Shown: positions 33,597 through 43,689, numbered from the stretch's first letter. The stretch is DNA of 59,111 nucleotides from Pseudomonas abietaniphila (GCF_900100795.1 NZ_FNCO01000026.1:1-59111); one strand, 5' to 3'. A program made the numbers and translations. Notes: a model not told the origin generated them from the letters alone.

Positions 33597-36431
33597 TTAC
33601 GCGCGATCACGCTCGAGCAACGGCTTCAGGTAGTGGCCTGTGTAGGATTGCTTCATCTGCGCCACTTGCTCTGGTGTCCCCGTCGCGATGATCTGGCCAC
33701 CTTTGGAGCCGCCTTCCGGGCCAAGGTCTACCAGCCAGTCAGCGGTCTTGATCACGTCCAGGTTGTGCTCGATCACCACCACAGTGTTGCCGTGGTCGCG
33801 CAGGCGGTGCAACACGTCCAGAAGCTGCTGGATATCGGCGAAATGCAAACCTGTGGTCGGCTCATCGAGGATATACAGCGTCTTTCCTGTGTCGCGTTTG
33901 GAGAGCTCTCGGGAGAGCTTAACCCGTTGTGCTTCGCCGCCTGACAGTGTGGTCGCTGATTGGCCGAGCTTGATGTAGGAAAGCCCCACGTCCATCAAGG
34001 TTTGCAATTTGCGCGCGAGGGCAGGCACGGCATCAAAGAAAGCTCGCGCTTCTTCAATGGTCATCTCCAGCACCTCGTGGATGCTCTTGCCCTTGTATTT
34101 GATCTCCAGGGTTTCGCGGTTGTAGCGTTTGCTCTTGCACACATCGCACGGAACGTAGATGTCAGGCAGGAAGTGCATCTCTACCTTGATCAGCCCGTCG
34201 CCCTGGCACGCTTCACAACGCCCGCCTTTAACATTGAATGAAAAACGCCCGGGGCCGTAACCGCGTGAGCGCGACTCGGGCACACCGGCGAACAGTTCAC
34301 GGATGGGTGTGAACAGGCCGGTGTAGGTCGCCGGGTTGGAGCGCGGCGTGCGGCCAATCGGGCTCTGGTCGATGTCGACGACTTTGTCCAGGTGCTGCAG
34401 CCCGTCGATGCTGTCGTGCGTCGCGGCTTCCAGCGTTGTCGCGCCGTTCAGCGCGGTGGCGCTGAGCGGGAACAGCGTATTGTTGATCAGCGTCGATTTG
34501 CCTGAACCCGACACCCCGGTCACACAGGTCAGCAGGCCAATCGGGATTTCCAGATCGACGTTGCGCAGGTTGTTGCCGCGAGCACCCTTGAGTTTTACAG
34601 ACAGTTTCTTGTTGCGCGGCGTCCGCTTGGCAGGCACTTCGATCTTTACGCGCCCCGAAAGGTATTTGCCCGTCAGCGAGTCTGGATGCGCCATGACATC
34701 CTGTGGCGTCCCCTCGGCGACGATGTGACCGCCGTGCACGCCAGCGCCCGGGCCGATGTCTACCACGTAGTCGGCCAGCCGGATAGCGTCTTCGTCATGT
34801 TCAACGACAATCACGGTGTTGCCGATGTCGCGCAGGTGGCGAAGGGTGTCCAGGAGTCGGTCGTTGTCACGCTGGTGCAACCCAATGGACGGCTCGTCCA
34901 GAATGTACATGACACCGACCAGGCCCGCGCCGATCTGACTGGCCAGACGGATGCGCTGAGCCTCGCCGCCCGAGAGCGTGTCAGCACTGCGATCCAGCGT
35001 CAGGTAATCCAGCCCCACGTTGACCAGGAACTGCAAACGCTCGCGGATCTCCTTGAGAATCTTGTCGGCGATTTCGCCGCGACGCCCGGTGAGCTTCAAT
35101 CCGCCGAAATAATCGGTAGCGTCGCCGATCGGGAGGTTGGTCACGGCAGGCAGCGTTTTCTCACCGACCCAGACATGTCGCGCCTCGCGACGCAGGCGGG
35201 TACCGCGGCAGTCCGGGCAGGGCTGGGTGCTGAGAAACTTGGCGAGTTCCTCGCGCACGGTCGCAGATTCTGTCTCGCGATAACGGCGCTCGAGGTTCGG
35301 GACGATCCCTTCGAACGGGTGCGCGCGTTTAACGATGTCGCCACGGTCGTTCAGGTAACGGAAATCGACGTTCTGGGAGCCGCTGCCATTGAGCAGGATT
35401 TTCTGCTGATCTGCAGGCAATTCCTTGAACGGCACTTCCAGGCTGAAGCCATAGTGCTTCGCCAATGAGCCGAGCATCTGGAAGTAATAAACGTTGCGCC
35501 GGTCCCAGCCACGAATGGCACCTTCGGCGAGCGTCAGTTCGGCATTGACCAGCCGCTTGATGTCGAAGAATTGCTTCACGCCCAGACCGTCGCAGGTCGG
35601 ACACGCACCGGCAGGGTTGTTGAACGAGAAGAGCTTGGGTTCCAGTTCACTGATCGCGTGGCCGCAGATCGGGCAGGCGAAGCGGGCGGAGAAGATCATC
35701 TCTTCACCGGGCTCGTCATCCATCGGCGCAACCAGGGCGATGCCGTCGGCCAGCTTCAGTGCGGTCTCGAAGGATTCGGCCAGACGCTGTTGCAGGTCGG
35801 CACGCACCTTGAAGCGGTCGACCACCACGTCAATGGAATGCTTCTTCTGTTTGTCGAGCTTCGGCAACTCATCGAGCTCGCACAGCTTGCCGTTGACCCG
35901 TGCGCGCACGAAACCCTGGGCGCGCAGTTCTTCGAACACGGCAAGGTGTTCACCTTTACGCTCACGCACCACCGGCGCCAGGAGCATCAGTTTGCTGCCT
36001 TCAGGCTCCGCGAGTACCAGGTCGACCATCTGGCTGACCGTCTGCGCTTCCAGGGGAATATCATGGTCCGGGCAACGCGGCTGTCCGACGCGCGCATACA
36101 ACAGACGCAAATAGTCGTAGATCTCGGTGATGGTGCCGACGGTCGAACGCGGGTTGTGCGATGTCGATTTCTGTTCGATGGAGATCGCAGGCGAAAGGCC
36201 TTCGATCGTATCGACGTCAGGTTTCTCCATCATTGAAAGGAACTGACGCGCATAGGCTGACAGCGATTCGACGTAGCGACGCTGACCTTCGGCATACAGC
36301 GTGTCGAATGCCAGCGATGACTTGCCTGAACCGGATAGACCGGTAATCACGATCAGCTTGTCGCGTGGCAGGGTCAGGTCGATGTTTTTCAGGTTGTGGG
36401 TTCGAGCCCCACGAATCAGGATCTTGTCCAA
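33597..36431 (-). CDS. uvrA: Excinuclease ABC subunit A
   Basis: UvrA (944 aa) is the damage-sensing ATPase of nucleotide excision repair. Two ABC ATPase modules are seen: Walker A GLSGSGKSSLAFDT (about residue 31) and GVSGSGKSTLINNT (about 640), and two LSGGEAQR signatures. Zinc-binding cysteines occur in CPICGH/CPTCDG and in CEACQGDG/CDVCKSKR. Reads on the minus strand, divergent from the MFS gene. I found no perfect LexA palindrome upstream. Confidence 0.98.
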   Translation of the reverse strand: MDKILIRGARTHNLKNIDLTLPRDKLIVITGLSGSGKSSLAFDTLYAEGQRRYVESLSAYARQFLSMMEKPDVDTIEGLSPAISIEQKSTSHNPRSTVGTITEIYDYLRLLYARVGQPRCPDHDIPLEAQTVSQMVDLVLAEPEGSKLMLLAPVVRERKGEHLAVFEELRAQGFVRARVNGKLCELDELPKLDKQKKHSIDVVVDRFKVRADLQQRLAESFETALKLADGIALVAPMDDEPGEEMIFSARFACPICGHAISELEPKLFSFNNPAGACPTCDGLGVKQFFDIKRLVNAELTLAEGAIRGWDRRNVYYFQMLGSLAKHYGFSLEVPFKELPADQQKILLNGSGSQNVDFRYLNDRGDIVKRAHPFEGIVPNLERRYRETESATVREELAKFLSTQPCPDCRGTRLRREARHVWVGEKTLPAVTNLPIGDATDYFGGLKLTGRRGEIADKILKEIRERLQFLVNVGLDYLTLDRSADTLSGGEAQRIRLASQIGAGLVGVMYILDEPSIGLHQRDNDRLLDTLRHLRDIGNTVIVVEHDEDAIRLADYVVDIGPGAGVHGGHIVAEGTPQDVMAHPDSLTGKYLSGRVKIEVPAKRTPRNKKLSVKLKGARGNNLRNVDLEIPIGLLTCVTGVSGSGKSTLINNTLFPLSATALNGATTLEAATHDSIDGLQHLDKVVDIDQSPIGRTPRSNPATYTGLFTPIRELFAGVPESRSRGYGPGRFSFNVKGGRCEACQGDGLIKVEMHFLPDIYVPCDVCKSKRYNRETLEIKYKGKSIHEVLEMTIEEARAFFDAVPALARKLQTLMDVGLSYIKLGQSATTLSGGEAQRVKLSRELSKRDTGKTLYILDEPTTGLHFADIQQLLDVLHRLRDHGNTVVVIEHNLDVIKTADWLVDLGPEGGSKGGQIIATGTPEQVAQMKQSYTGHYLKPLLERDRA

Positions 36432-36619
36432 AGTGGCCTCGCACGGCGGGCGTCAAAACGAAGGAGTATACGGCGAAATACTGGATGGATGCACACTATC
36501 GGCTTGCACGTCGCCAGGCATGGGGAAAAGAAAATTCCTGCGATGCGCGGCAAAGCGTCGTATGTGCTGTACATCGATGGGACTGGTAGAATCGCCGCCG
36601 GTTCACATGAGGTTCTTCC

Positions 36620-38014
36620 ATGCACGATTCTCACAGCGAGCGCATGAGTGGCAGCGAAACCCGCGCGGCGGGCGGTCTGGCCCTGGTCTTCGCGTTCCGT
36701 ATGCTCGGCATGTTCATGGTTCTGCCGGTCCTCGCGACCTACGGCATGGATCTGGCTGGCGCGAGCCCGGCACTCATTGGTCTCGCGATTGGCGCATACG
36801 GCCTGACGCAAGCGGTGCTGCAAATTCCCTTCGGGATTATTTCCGACCGCATCGGTCGTCGTCCGGTCATTTATCTGGGGTTGGTGGTGTTCGCCCTCGG
36901 GAGTGTTCTGGCCGCCCAGTCGACCTCCATCTGGGGCGTGATCGCCGGTCGTATTCTGCAAGGGGCCGGCGCAATTTCCGCCGCAGTCATGGCGCTGTTG
37001 TCTGACCTGACCCGCGAGCAACATCGCACCAAGGCAATGGCCATGATCGGCATGACCATCGGCGTCTCGTTTGCCATTGCAATGGTGATCGGACCGATTC
37101 TGACCAGCGCGTTTGGTCTGTCGGGATTGTTCCTGGCCACAGGCGCGATGGCGCTCATCGGTATTGTGATTGTTGCGTTCGTCGTCCCCAAATCGACGGT
37201 GACGCTGCAGCATCGCGAGTCTGGCCTTGCGAAGCAGGCACTTGGCGCGACCCTCCGCCATCCGGACTTGTTGCGCCTTGATTTAGGTATCTTCGCGTTG
37301 CACGCGATGCTGATGTCCAGTTTCGTCGCATTGCCGTTGGCGTTGGTCCAGAAAGCCGGTTTGCCCAAGGAGCAGCACTGGTGGGTCTATCTGACCGCAC
37401 TGCTGATTTCCTTCTTTGCCATGATCCCTTTCATCATTTACGGCGAGAAGAAGCGTCAGATGAAGCGGGTTTTGCTCGGCGCCGTCCTGGTTCTGATGCT
37501 CACTGAGCTATTCTTCTGGGAGTTCGGCGACACGCTTCGGGCGCTGGTCATTGGCACGGTGGTGTTCTTCACCGCGTTCAATCTGCTGGAAGCCTCGCTT
37601 CCGTCGCTGATCAGCAAGGTGTCTCCGGCCGGTGGCAAAGGCACGGCGATGGGAATTTATTCCACCAGCCAGTTCCTCGGTTCTGCCGCTGGCGGCATCC
37701 TCGGCGGGTGGTTGTTTCAGCACGGAGGGCTGGGCGTGGTGTTCCTTGGCGGTGCCGGTCTGGCCGCCATTTGGCTCGCGTTTGCTGTTACCATGCGCGA
37801 ACCTCCGTACGTGACCAGCCTTCGCTTGCCGTTGTCGCCCGAGGCTCAACGCGACACAGGCCTGGCCGATCGCGTGTTGGCCGTACGTGGAGTAACAGAT
37901 GCAGTAGTGGTCGCCGACGAGGCTGCCATCTATATCAAATTTGACAAAGAACTGTTGGATCGGGCGTCTTTCGACGAAGTGGTCAATCCAGCGTCGGAAA
38001 CGTGTGAAGCCTAG
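36620..38014 (+). CDS. MFS transporter, YajR-like
   Basis: A 464-aa inner-membrane transporter with twelve hydrophobic segments. Motif A after TM2 reads GIISDRIGRRPVIYLG (about residues 72-87). The cytoplasmic C-terminus (about 400-460, DRVLAVRGVTDAVVV...IYIKFDKELL) matches the small ferredoxin-like domain of E. coli YajR. Substrate is unknown. The orthologue sits between uvrA and ssb in other pseudomonads, so this is core genome. ssb follows after 9 bases and may be co-transcribed. Confidence 0.9.
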   Translation: MHDSHSERMSGSETRAAGGLALVFAFRMLGMFMVLPVLATYGMDLAGASPALIGLAIGAYGLTQAVLQIPFGIISDRIGRRPVIYLGLVVFALGSVLAAQSTSIWGVIAGRILQGAGAISAAVMALLSDLTREQHRTKAMAMIGMTIGVSFAIAMVIGPILTSAFGLSGLFLATGAMALIGIVIVAFVVPKSTVTLQHRESGLAKQALGATLRHPDLLRLDLGIFALHAMLMSSFVALPLALVQKAGLPKEQHWWVYLTALLISFFAMIPFIIYGEKKRQMKRVLLGAVLVLMLTELFFWEFGDTLRALVIGTVVFFTAFNLLEASLPSLISKVSPAGGKGTAMGIYSTSQFLGSAAGGILGGWLFQHGGLGVVFLGGAGLAAIWLAFAVTMREPPYVTSLRLPLSPEAQRDTGLADRVLAVRGVTDAVVVADEAAIYIKFDKELLDRASFDEVVNPASETCEA

Positions 38015-38023
38015 GAGAACGTT

Positions 38024-38551
38024 ATGGCCCGTGGGGTTAACAAAGTCATATTGGTCGGCACATGTGGCCAGGATCCCGAAGTTCGCTACATGCCTAACGG
38101 TAATGCTGTGACCAATCTGAGTCTGGCAACTAGCGAGCAATGGACCGACAAGCAAACCGGTCAGAAAGTCGAAAAGACCGAATGGCACCGCGTTTCGATG
38201 TTCGGCAAGGTCGCAGAGATCGCCGGCGAGTACCTGCGTAAAGGTTCGCAGGTCTACATTGAAGGCAAGCTGCAAACCCGCGAGTGGGAAAAAGACGGCA
38301 TCAAGCGTTACACCACCGAAATCATCGTCGACATGCAGGGCACCATGCAGCTGTTGGGCGGCCGTCCGCAAGGCGAAGGCGCTCCACAGGGTCAAGGCGG
38401 TGGCGGTTATCAGAATTCCGCACCTCGTCCACAGCAACAATCGCGTCCGCAGGCAGCTCCTCAGCCACAACGCGAATCACGTCCAGCTCCGCAACAGGCG
38501 CCACAACCAGCGCCTGATTTCGACAGCTTCGACGACGATATCCCGTTCTAG
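38024..38551 (+). CDS. ssb: Single-stranded DNA-binding protein
   Basis: SSB (175 aa) has the N-terminal OB fold (NKVILVGTCGQDPEVRYMPN..., about residues 5-110), a Gly/Gln/Pro-rich linker, and the acidic C-terminal tip DFDSFDDDIPF that recruits partner proteins. It is complete, so the island that starts just downstream has not damaged it. Confidence 0.98.
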   Translation: MARGVNKVILVGTCGQDPEVRYMPNGNAVTNLSLATSEQWTDKQTGQKVEKTEWHRVSMFGKVAEIAGEYLRKGSQVYIEGKLQTREWEKDGIKRYTTEIIVDMQGTMQLLGGRPQGEGAPQGQGGGGYQNSAPRPQQQSRPQAAPQPQRESRPAPQQAPQPAPDFDSFDDDIPF

Positions 38552-38620
38552 CCCGGATAAAACCTTGCATTGTAAAGCACGGTTCCATTAGTCATTGCTT
38601 TTAAACAAGTTTTGTCCAGA

Positions 38621-38660
38621 AAAAAACTTCTCGATCTGTAAAGGAACGAGAAGTTTTTTT
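38621..38660 (+). terminator. Hairpin downstream of ssb
   Basis: AAAAAACTTCTCG (38621-38633) pairs with CGAGAAGTTTTTT (38648-38660), and the T run is part of the 3' arm. It can end the MFS-ssb transcript; it could also be an element-end structure. Confidence 0.7.
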
Positions 38661-38702
38661 TTGAGCGTGTAAAGCACCGAAATAAAAACGGACAAACGGC
38701 TT

Positions 38703-38729
38703 TTGACAAGAAAAGGAAACGGGCTAAAC
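38703..38729 (+). promoter_or_regulatory. Possible promoter of the recombinase operon
   Basis: TTGACA (38703-38708) with a weak TAAACC about 16 bp downstream, 30 bases before the first recombinase gene. Its ribosome site is GGAGGGG. Confidence 0.4.
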
Positions 38730-38757
38730 CAAATGTAAAGATCGGAGGGGACGTGCC

Positions 38758-39951
38758 ATGCGAATCGAGCAGGTTATTCTTGGTACGGGTGAACGCCTGC
38801 CGATGCTTGTGGATGACGACGGTCTGCCGCTGGTGCACGCATGCGAGTGGCTGCTTGCGCGCCGTCTACGCGAATTTGCCACCTTGTCTCGCAATGCAAG
38901 CGAGCTTCTGGTTGCTCAGCGTTGGGCAGCGAAGCGTCACCTAGATATTTATGAGCGCATTCGCTTAGGTCGACCGTTCAGTGAGGCCGACCTGACAAGC
39001 TTGATTGAACATCTCGGACGCCCTCAGCCTACCAGCCATAAGGTTGCCAAACTTGCTGTCTCTCCTGACACGCACAATAAGCGACTGAGCACTACCCATC
39101 GGCATTTGCTTTGGTATATCGACGAATTGATTGCCGACCCGAGCACGTCGAAAGAGCGTGCTGAGCAGCTCGTCGCTCAGCGCGCCAAAATAGATAAGAT
39201 CTTTTTGAGTGCGTTCAAACGTACTGAAGGAGATCGAAAACACCATAAGCGATTAACGCTTAAGCAGGCACAATTTCTCCAAGATGCGTTAGATCCCGAC
39301 GGAACCATCCGCTTCGGACGAGATGCGAGGGGTCGACTTCGCAATTTCCTGATGGTTTCCCTGTTGATTTTTCTGGGGCTGCGAACCGGCGAACTGCTCA
39401 GCCTCCGCGTCCATGATGTGCATTTTGGCGCCATCACCACTATTACAATCCAGAGGCGCTCGATGAGCAAAATCGATCCGCGCAGACGACCGCCCAGGGT
39501 GAAGCGACTCGGGCGTAAGTTACCAATTGATTCGTCGCGTCTTGGGATCTTGCTTGATGACTACATAAATAATGAACGGCAGTGGTGCCTCAAACACGGT
39601 AAGGCTCAGGAAACTGGATTCCTGTTTCTCAGCGATGAAGGGATGCCATTGTCGGTCGACCGCCTGCAACAGCTGTTCAAGGATCTTCGTCAACGCTTTC
39701 CGAAGGAGCTACCACCGCATCTTACCGCCCATTCTTTACGGTACACATTCACCGATACGATCTACAAAGAATTGCGGAAGCAAGGGGTTGAAGAAAGTCG
39801 TATCGAAAAAATTCTTATGTGGCTCCGTGGTGATAGCTCACCAGAGTCTCAGGACGCTTACATCGATTTCGGTGCGATGGCAAACGAAGCGGTCGCAAAT
39901 TTCCAGTCACTGATGGCAAGCAAGGGGAATGCAAACGATGTCCCTTTTTAG
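38758..39951 (+). CDS. intA: Tyrosine recombinase (IntA-like) of an SE-type element
   Basis: A 397-aa site-specific recombinase. The catalytic core is at about residues 165-390: box I arginine R209 in FLGLRTGELLSL, box II H325/R328 in HLTAHSLRYTF, a Trp355 region where LGH-type histidine usually lies (ILMWLRGDS), and the nucleophile Y368 in SQDAYIDF. It is the first of four overlapping or abutting genes, the order known as intA-tfp-intB-srap in strand-biased circularizing integrative elements. ATG 38758 follows GGAGG closely. The Tn554-family tnpA is a more distant alternative reading of the same architecture. Confidence 0.85.
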   Translation: MRIEQVILGTGERLPMLVDDDGLPLVHACEWLLARRLREFATLSRNASELLVAQRWAAKRHLDIYERIRLGRPFSEADLTSLIEHLGRPQPTSHKVAKLAVSPDTHNKRLSTTHRHLLWYIDELIADPSTSKERAEQLVAQRAKIDKIFLSAFKRTEGDRKHHKRLTLKQAQFLQDALDPDGTIRFGRDARGRLRNFLMVSLLIFLGLRTGELLSLRVHDVHFGAITTITIQRRSMSKIDPRRRPPRVKRLGRKLPIDSSRLGILLDDYINNERQWCLKHGKAQETGFLFLSDEGMPLSVDRLQQLFKDLRQRFPKELPPHLTAHSLRYTFTDTIYKELRKQGVEESRIEKILMWLRGDSSPESQDAYIDFGAMANEAVANFQSLMASKGNANDVPF

Positions 39952-41521
39952 CGCGTGTTTACAGCTGGAGCAACTGGTCTCTGATAATGATTGGGCTGAT
40001 ATCCCCGAGCAGTTTGTGACCCGTGAGGGAAGGCTTGCCATCATCAACGAAGGAGCCTGGTATTTGCCGTGCGAGACGCAGTCAGGTCGAATTAACACCA
40101 TCCGATTTGGCTCGCCGATCCTGCAATGGGTGGCGACCAAATACATGATCCATCTGGCTCAGACGACCTCATCGATCCACGCACTAAATTCCATAAACCA
40201 GACCTTCGCGTTGCTGAATCATCGTAACTTTTTCATGAGGTCGACGTACTGTTTCGATCCAGATCTGCTCAAGCTTGCGTTGATCGAGCAGATGCGGATC
40301 ATGATTGCTCAGGTGAAAAAGGATCGGAATCTTTGGACTGCCTACAGGCCGGTGCGTTGGTACATCTGGGGGGCTGAGACATACCCCGAATTGGGATTTT
40401 GCGAGGAGTATGCGAGCGAGCTGGACGCTATCAAAATTCCTGGAGGGCCAAAGGGCGAAGCCGTTCGCTCTCAGGATCCAGAGCAAGGGCCATTGCATCC
40501 CCATCTTGAGATGTCGCTTATTACCAATGCACTGAGAACGGACAAAGGTACTGAGTTTGAACACTACCAGCAGCGCGCTGCGATAGCGCTTTGTAAGTCG
40601 TACGGGCGCAATTGTGCAAATTTCATCGCTCTGCGTGAAGAGGATATGTTCGACGCAGTGGAAGACCCTGAGGAACCCGAATGGATGCTGAAGATTCCTC
40701 GCATTAAAAAAGGGTTCCGATCCGCTCGCTCAGACTTTCTGCTGGAGCCAATGGATGATGATGTAAGGACGCATGTGCAGGCCCTGATTACACGCAACCA
40801 AACCTTCGAAAGTCTGGTGGAGGTCAACGACAAACTTATCCCATGCGCTCGTCCGCTTTTCCGTCGATTGGACGCAAACCATGAGCGGCTTCAAGTTGGT
40901 GATTATGAGTCGGCTTATCATATCTACACTACTCACTTCGGTAAGCTGTTGCGAGACTTTGCGACGCGGATGGGGTTATTTTCTCCGATAACTCAACAGC
41001 CGATGCTGCTGAGTGCGCGCAGGTTTCGGTACACGGTTGGAACGACCTATGCAGCGATGGGGGTCTCACGCAAGGAGCTTGCTCGGCGACTCGATCATTC
41101 TGATCTGCAGCATGTACAGGTTTATTACGACATCCTCGACGTCCTGACGTATGCATTGGATAAGGCAGCCGTCCTGGAATACTCTCGTTTCGTCCGACTA
41201 TTTTTGGGCGGAAGTGCCGTGCACGATCTTTCAGACATTGAACCACAGCGGCTGATTATCACTGACGCACACTCCCATCCAGGAGACGTTGCTTCAGTTG
41301 GTGCTTGCGGACTTGACGCGCTCTGTCACAAATATCCCCCTTGGTCATGCTATCTCTGTCCCAAATTCCACCCATATAAATCACCCATCCATGAGTACAT
41401 CTTGGAGTTTCTGGTGCGTGCGCACAACGAGCGGCCTGAGTCCCAGACTATAGGGGTGCATCGGGTGGATGTGATTTTGGCCGTGGGACAGGTTGTGAGG
41501 ATGTGTGAGGAGAGCGCATGA
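39938..41521 (+). CDS. tfp: Tyrosine-recombinase-fold protein (Tfp-like)
   Basis: A roughly 527-aa protein of the tyrosine recombinase fold. Numbered from ATG 39938: box I arginine in SYGRNCANFIALR (about 218-230); the box II motif reads RRFRYTVGTTYAAMG, with Arg in place of the usual His of HxxR; then RRLDHSDLQHVQVYYD with a His and a candidate Tyr. After the core comes a Cys cluster (GACGLDALC...CYLCPKFHPY) that looks like a zinc ribbon. The start overlaps the upstream gene. An ATG at 39929 is in frame, but the AAGGGG ribosome site is better placed for 39938. Whether it is catalytically active is not known to me. Confidence 0.78.
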   Translation: MSLFSACLQLEQLVSDNDWADIPEQFVTREGRLAIINEGAWYLPCETQSGRINTIRFGSPILQWVATKYMIHLAQTTSSIHALNSINQTFALLNHRNFFMRSTYCFDPDLLKLALIEQMRIMIAQVKKDRNLWTAYRPVRWYIWGAETYPELGFCEEYASELDAIKIPGGPKGEAVRSQDPEQGPLHPHLEMSLITNALRTDKGTEFEHYQQRAAIALCKSYGRNCANFIALREEDMFDAVEDPEEPEWMLKIPRIKKGFRSARSDFLLEPMDDDVRTHVQALITRNQTFESLVEVNDKLIPCARPLFRRLDANHERLQVGDYESAYHIYTTHFGKLLRDFATRMGLFSPITQQPMLLSARRFRYTVGTTYAAMGVSRKELARRLDHSDLQHVQVYYDILDVLTYALDKAAVLEYSRFVRLFLGGSAVHDLSDIEPQRLIITDAHSHPGDVASVGACGLDALCHKYPPWSCYLCPKFHPYKSPIHEYILEFLVRAHNERPESQTIGVHRVDVILAVGQVVRMCEESA

Positions 41522-43686
41522 GCCGATCAAAAAACACTTACAAGCGCCGTAAGCGCGGCGCGCTCAAGCGTGTAGATCGGTCGGATCCAACCGGAAATCT
41601 TCATGCTCTCGTCGAGCGGTTGAAAGATTGCCTGCCAGGGTTAGGAGTGAGCCATGAATGGGGCGAAAGTGTGTGGAGTCTATGTCCCAAGCTTTTTGCC
41701 TTAACCGGCAAACACGTTGAAACGGTGAGCCTCAATTTCGATCAATCGAACGACCCCGTTGGGATGGATAATGGCTGGGGGGATGTCGCTAGAGGGTTGT
41801 TTGTTGTTCGGGAAAGCGAAAGTCACAAGTCAATCTCTTCCCATCGCACTTTCGTCGCTGTCATCGCATGCATTAGCTCAGTCGCTCAAGGAAGACATCC
41901 GGAGCGATTAACTCCGGCCATTCTCGACGTGGCATGTGAAACCATCGCAAGCAACCACAGCGAGGGCGAGGCCTACAAGCGGCAGAACATGGTTTGCGAG
42001 GTTGCTCGGCGGTGCAGCGAGCTGGGGCTGTGCAGGGTTGATCTTACTGGCTACAGGTTTCACGGTCACTCAAGGCCTAATAATTATGGGGGGATTTCCG
42101 ACCGCAGATTGGACGACCCTTCCATTATCTATGAGCGCCCGCCGAGAACGTTGGCAGAGTCGACATTCAAAGTGTTGGGCCAGTTATTCCAAAATGTGCC
42201 TCGCGATCACGCTTATCGTGTTTATCTCCTGATTATTACAGTATTGATCTGCCTCGGGCGGCGGTTGAGTGAAGTCACATTGCTTCCCCGGCAAGGCCTG
42301 ATCAAAAAGCCATCGGGGTACTATTTTCGCTATCTCAAGCTCAAGGCAGCATACGGCAGCCAGCAGTATCAGATGGTCGAGATGCCAGTCATACCCCTCG
42401 TTCTGCCGCTTTTACAGAAGGTGTTGGAGGAGCTGGCCGAATGCAGTCATGAGGTTTATGCCTGCGCGGAGGAGATGTGCCGCACCAACGGGCCTGACCT
42501 CCGATTCCTGGAAGGAATAGCTGATGAAGAGCCGCTCTACCTAACTCGCCTAGTGGAAATGGGGTTGCCAACGAGCGTATTTTTTACCACCAGCTGGTTT
42601 TCCCAACGTGGGTTGGTCAAGCGAGTCTCCTCTGATCCGGAGCGCTTCCGCATACGCTCATGTCTCTTGAGGAGGGACGTAGAGCTTTACTGCCAATCGC
42701 ATTACCAAGAGCGCATGACGCGTCCATTGTACGTTGCCGGTGGCCAGCCTTTTTACATTAAAGATATGCTTTTCTTGAAATGGCTGGGTACATCTTCAGG
42801 GCACTATGTGCGATGGATATCTGACACCTGCACTCCAACCAATTTCGATAAGTTTCTGCTCCAGCTAGCCTCGCTCTGCGAAAAATACGCATCCAATCAG
42901 TTCGATCATAAATTTACCTCACATGACTTCCGGCACACGATGAACGATGCGCTGGATAGAGGAGGGCTGCCAGATGTCATGCAGACGGAGTATTTTGGTC
43001 GAAAAAATCCTGTAGATACCAAAGCCTATCAGCACACCTCTCCGGAAAAGAAAGCGTTAGAGATTCGCGAGCTGATCAAGCTTGGACAGGTTGGGGGGAA
43101 GGTGGCCGAAAGGTACATGCGGTTGCCTGTTGACCGGAGAGAAGCATTCATTGCCAGCAAGGTCAGGGCGGTTCACGACCTCGGCAATGGAATGTGCTTT
43201 CATGCTTGGGAGTCAGGCCCATGTGAGAGACATCTGCAATGTGATGGCGAAGGTGGGTGCGATCTCTTTGCTTGGATGAGGCAGCCGGCAGACCCAGCAG
43301 AGACTATGGAGGAGCTGTTACATCAAGCCGCGCACCATTTGATTCAACTTGAGATGGGAGAGAGAGTCTTTCCTGACTCATCAGAGCAGCGCGCAAACTG
43401 GGAATACCATATTTGCTTAAAGTTTCAGCATTTGCTGGAACGGGGGGCGGAGATGTTGCCGGGTTTTGACTATGACAAGATTTCTGAGTACATAAATACA
43501 GGTGGTTTTGATAAGTATTTAGTACCGCAGTTGCTTGAAAATGTAGGCAAAGGTTACGAGCTCTACATGAAGTGTCGAGAATCTATGTATGAGGATGCTC
43601 TGGATTATGAGCGGTTTATATTTAAGGATGCTGCTAAAGCAGTTCCGTATGCTCCTGTTAGAGAACGTCCTAAGCAAAACGGGTGA
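41518..43686 (+). CDS. intB: Large tyrosine recombinase (IntB-like)
   Basis: A 722-aa recombinase. R248/R249 in LICLGRRLSEVTLL (box I), H469/R472 in SHDFRHTMNDALD (box II) and Y504 in VDTKAYQHTS are all present, so it looks active. An extra C-terminal region (about 555-600) has a Cys/His cluster, GMCFHAWESGPCERHLQC...GGC, perhaps binding zinc. The start overlaps the previous stop (GCATGAG), indicating translational coupling. Size and place match IntB of SE elements and, less well, TnpB of Tn554. Confidence 0.83.
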   Translation: MSRSKNTYKRRKRGALKRVDRSDPTGNLHALVERLKDCLPGLGVSHEWGESVWSLCPKLFALTGKHVETVSLNFDQSNDPVGMDNGWGDVARGLFVVRESESHKSISSHRTFVAVIACISSVAQGRHPERLTPAILDVACETIASNHSEGEAYKRQNMVCEVARRCSELGLCRVDLTGYRFHGHSRPNNYGGISDRRLDDPSIIYERPPRTLAESTFKVLGQLFQNVPRDHAYRVYLLIITVLICLGRRLSEVTLLPRQGLIKKPSGYYFRYLKLKAAYGSQQYQMVEMPVIPLVLPLLQKVLEELAECSHEVYACAEEMCRTNGPDLRFLEGIADEEPLYLTRLVEMGLPTSVFFTTSWFSQRGLVKRVSSDPERFRIRSCLLRRDVELYCQSHYQERMTRPLYVAGGQPFYIKDMLFLKWLGTSSGHYVRWISDTCTPTNFDKFLLQLASLCEKYASNQFDHKFTSHDFRHTMNDALDRGGLPDVMQTEYFGRKNPVDTKAYQHTSPEKKALEIRELIKLGQVGGKVAERYMRLPVDRREAFIASKVRAVHDLGNGMCFHAWESGPCERHLQCDGEGGCDLFAWMRQPADPAETMEELLHQAAHHLIQLEMGERVFPDSSEQRANWEYHICLKFQHLLERGAEMLPGFDYDKISEYINTGGFDKYLVPQLLENVGKGYELYMKCRESMYEDALDYERFIFKDAAKAVPYAPVRERPKQNG

Positions 43687-43689
43687 GCT

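Larger units (their letters stand above)
38571..38740 (+). repeat. Paired TGTAAAG direct repeats at the island boundary
   Basis: TGTAAAG occurs four times, at 38571, 38637, 38668 and 38734. The spacing is 66, 31, 66: two pairs with identical internal distance. The outer members of each pair begin TGTAAAGCAC. They fill the space between ssb and the first recombinase gene, where recombinase binding sites of the element would be expected. The positions are read directly; the function is inference. Confidence 0.6.

Noticed and set aside
36432..36619. LexA box for uvrA
   Set aside because: The nearest match (CTGTACATCGATGGGACTGG) lacks the CTG-N10-CAG pattern.
38583..38600. ATTAGTCATT near ssb as a partner of the TTAGTAAAT arms of the rulB insertion
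   Set aside because: Two or more mismatches in nine bases in an A/T-rich region; not distinguishable from chance.
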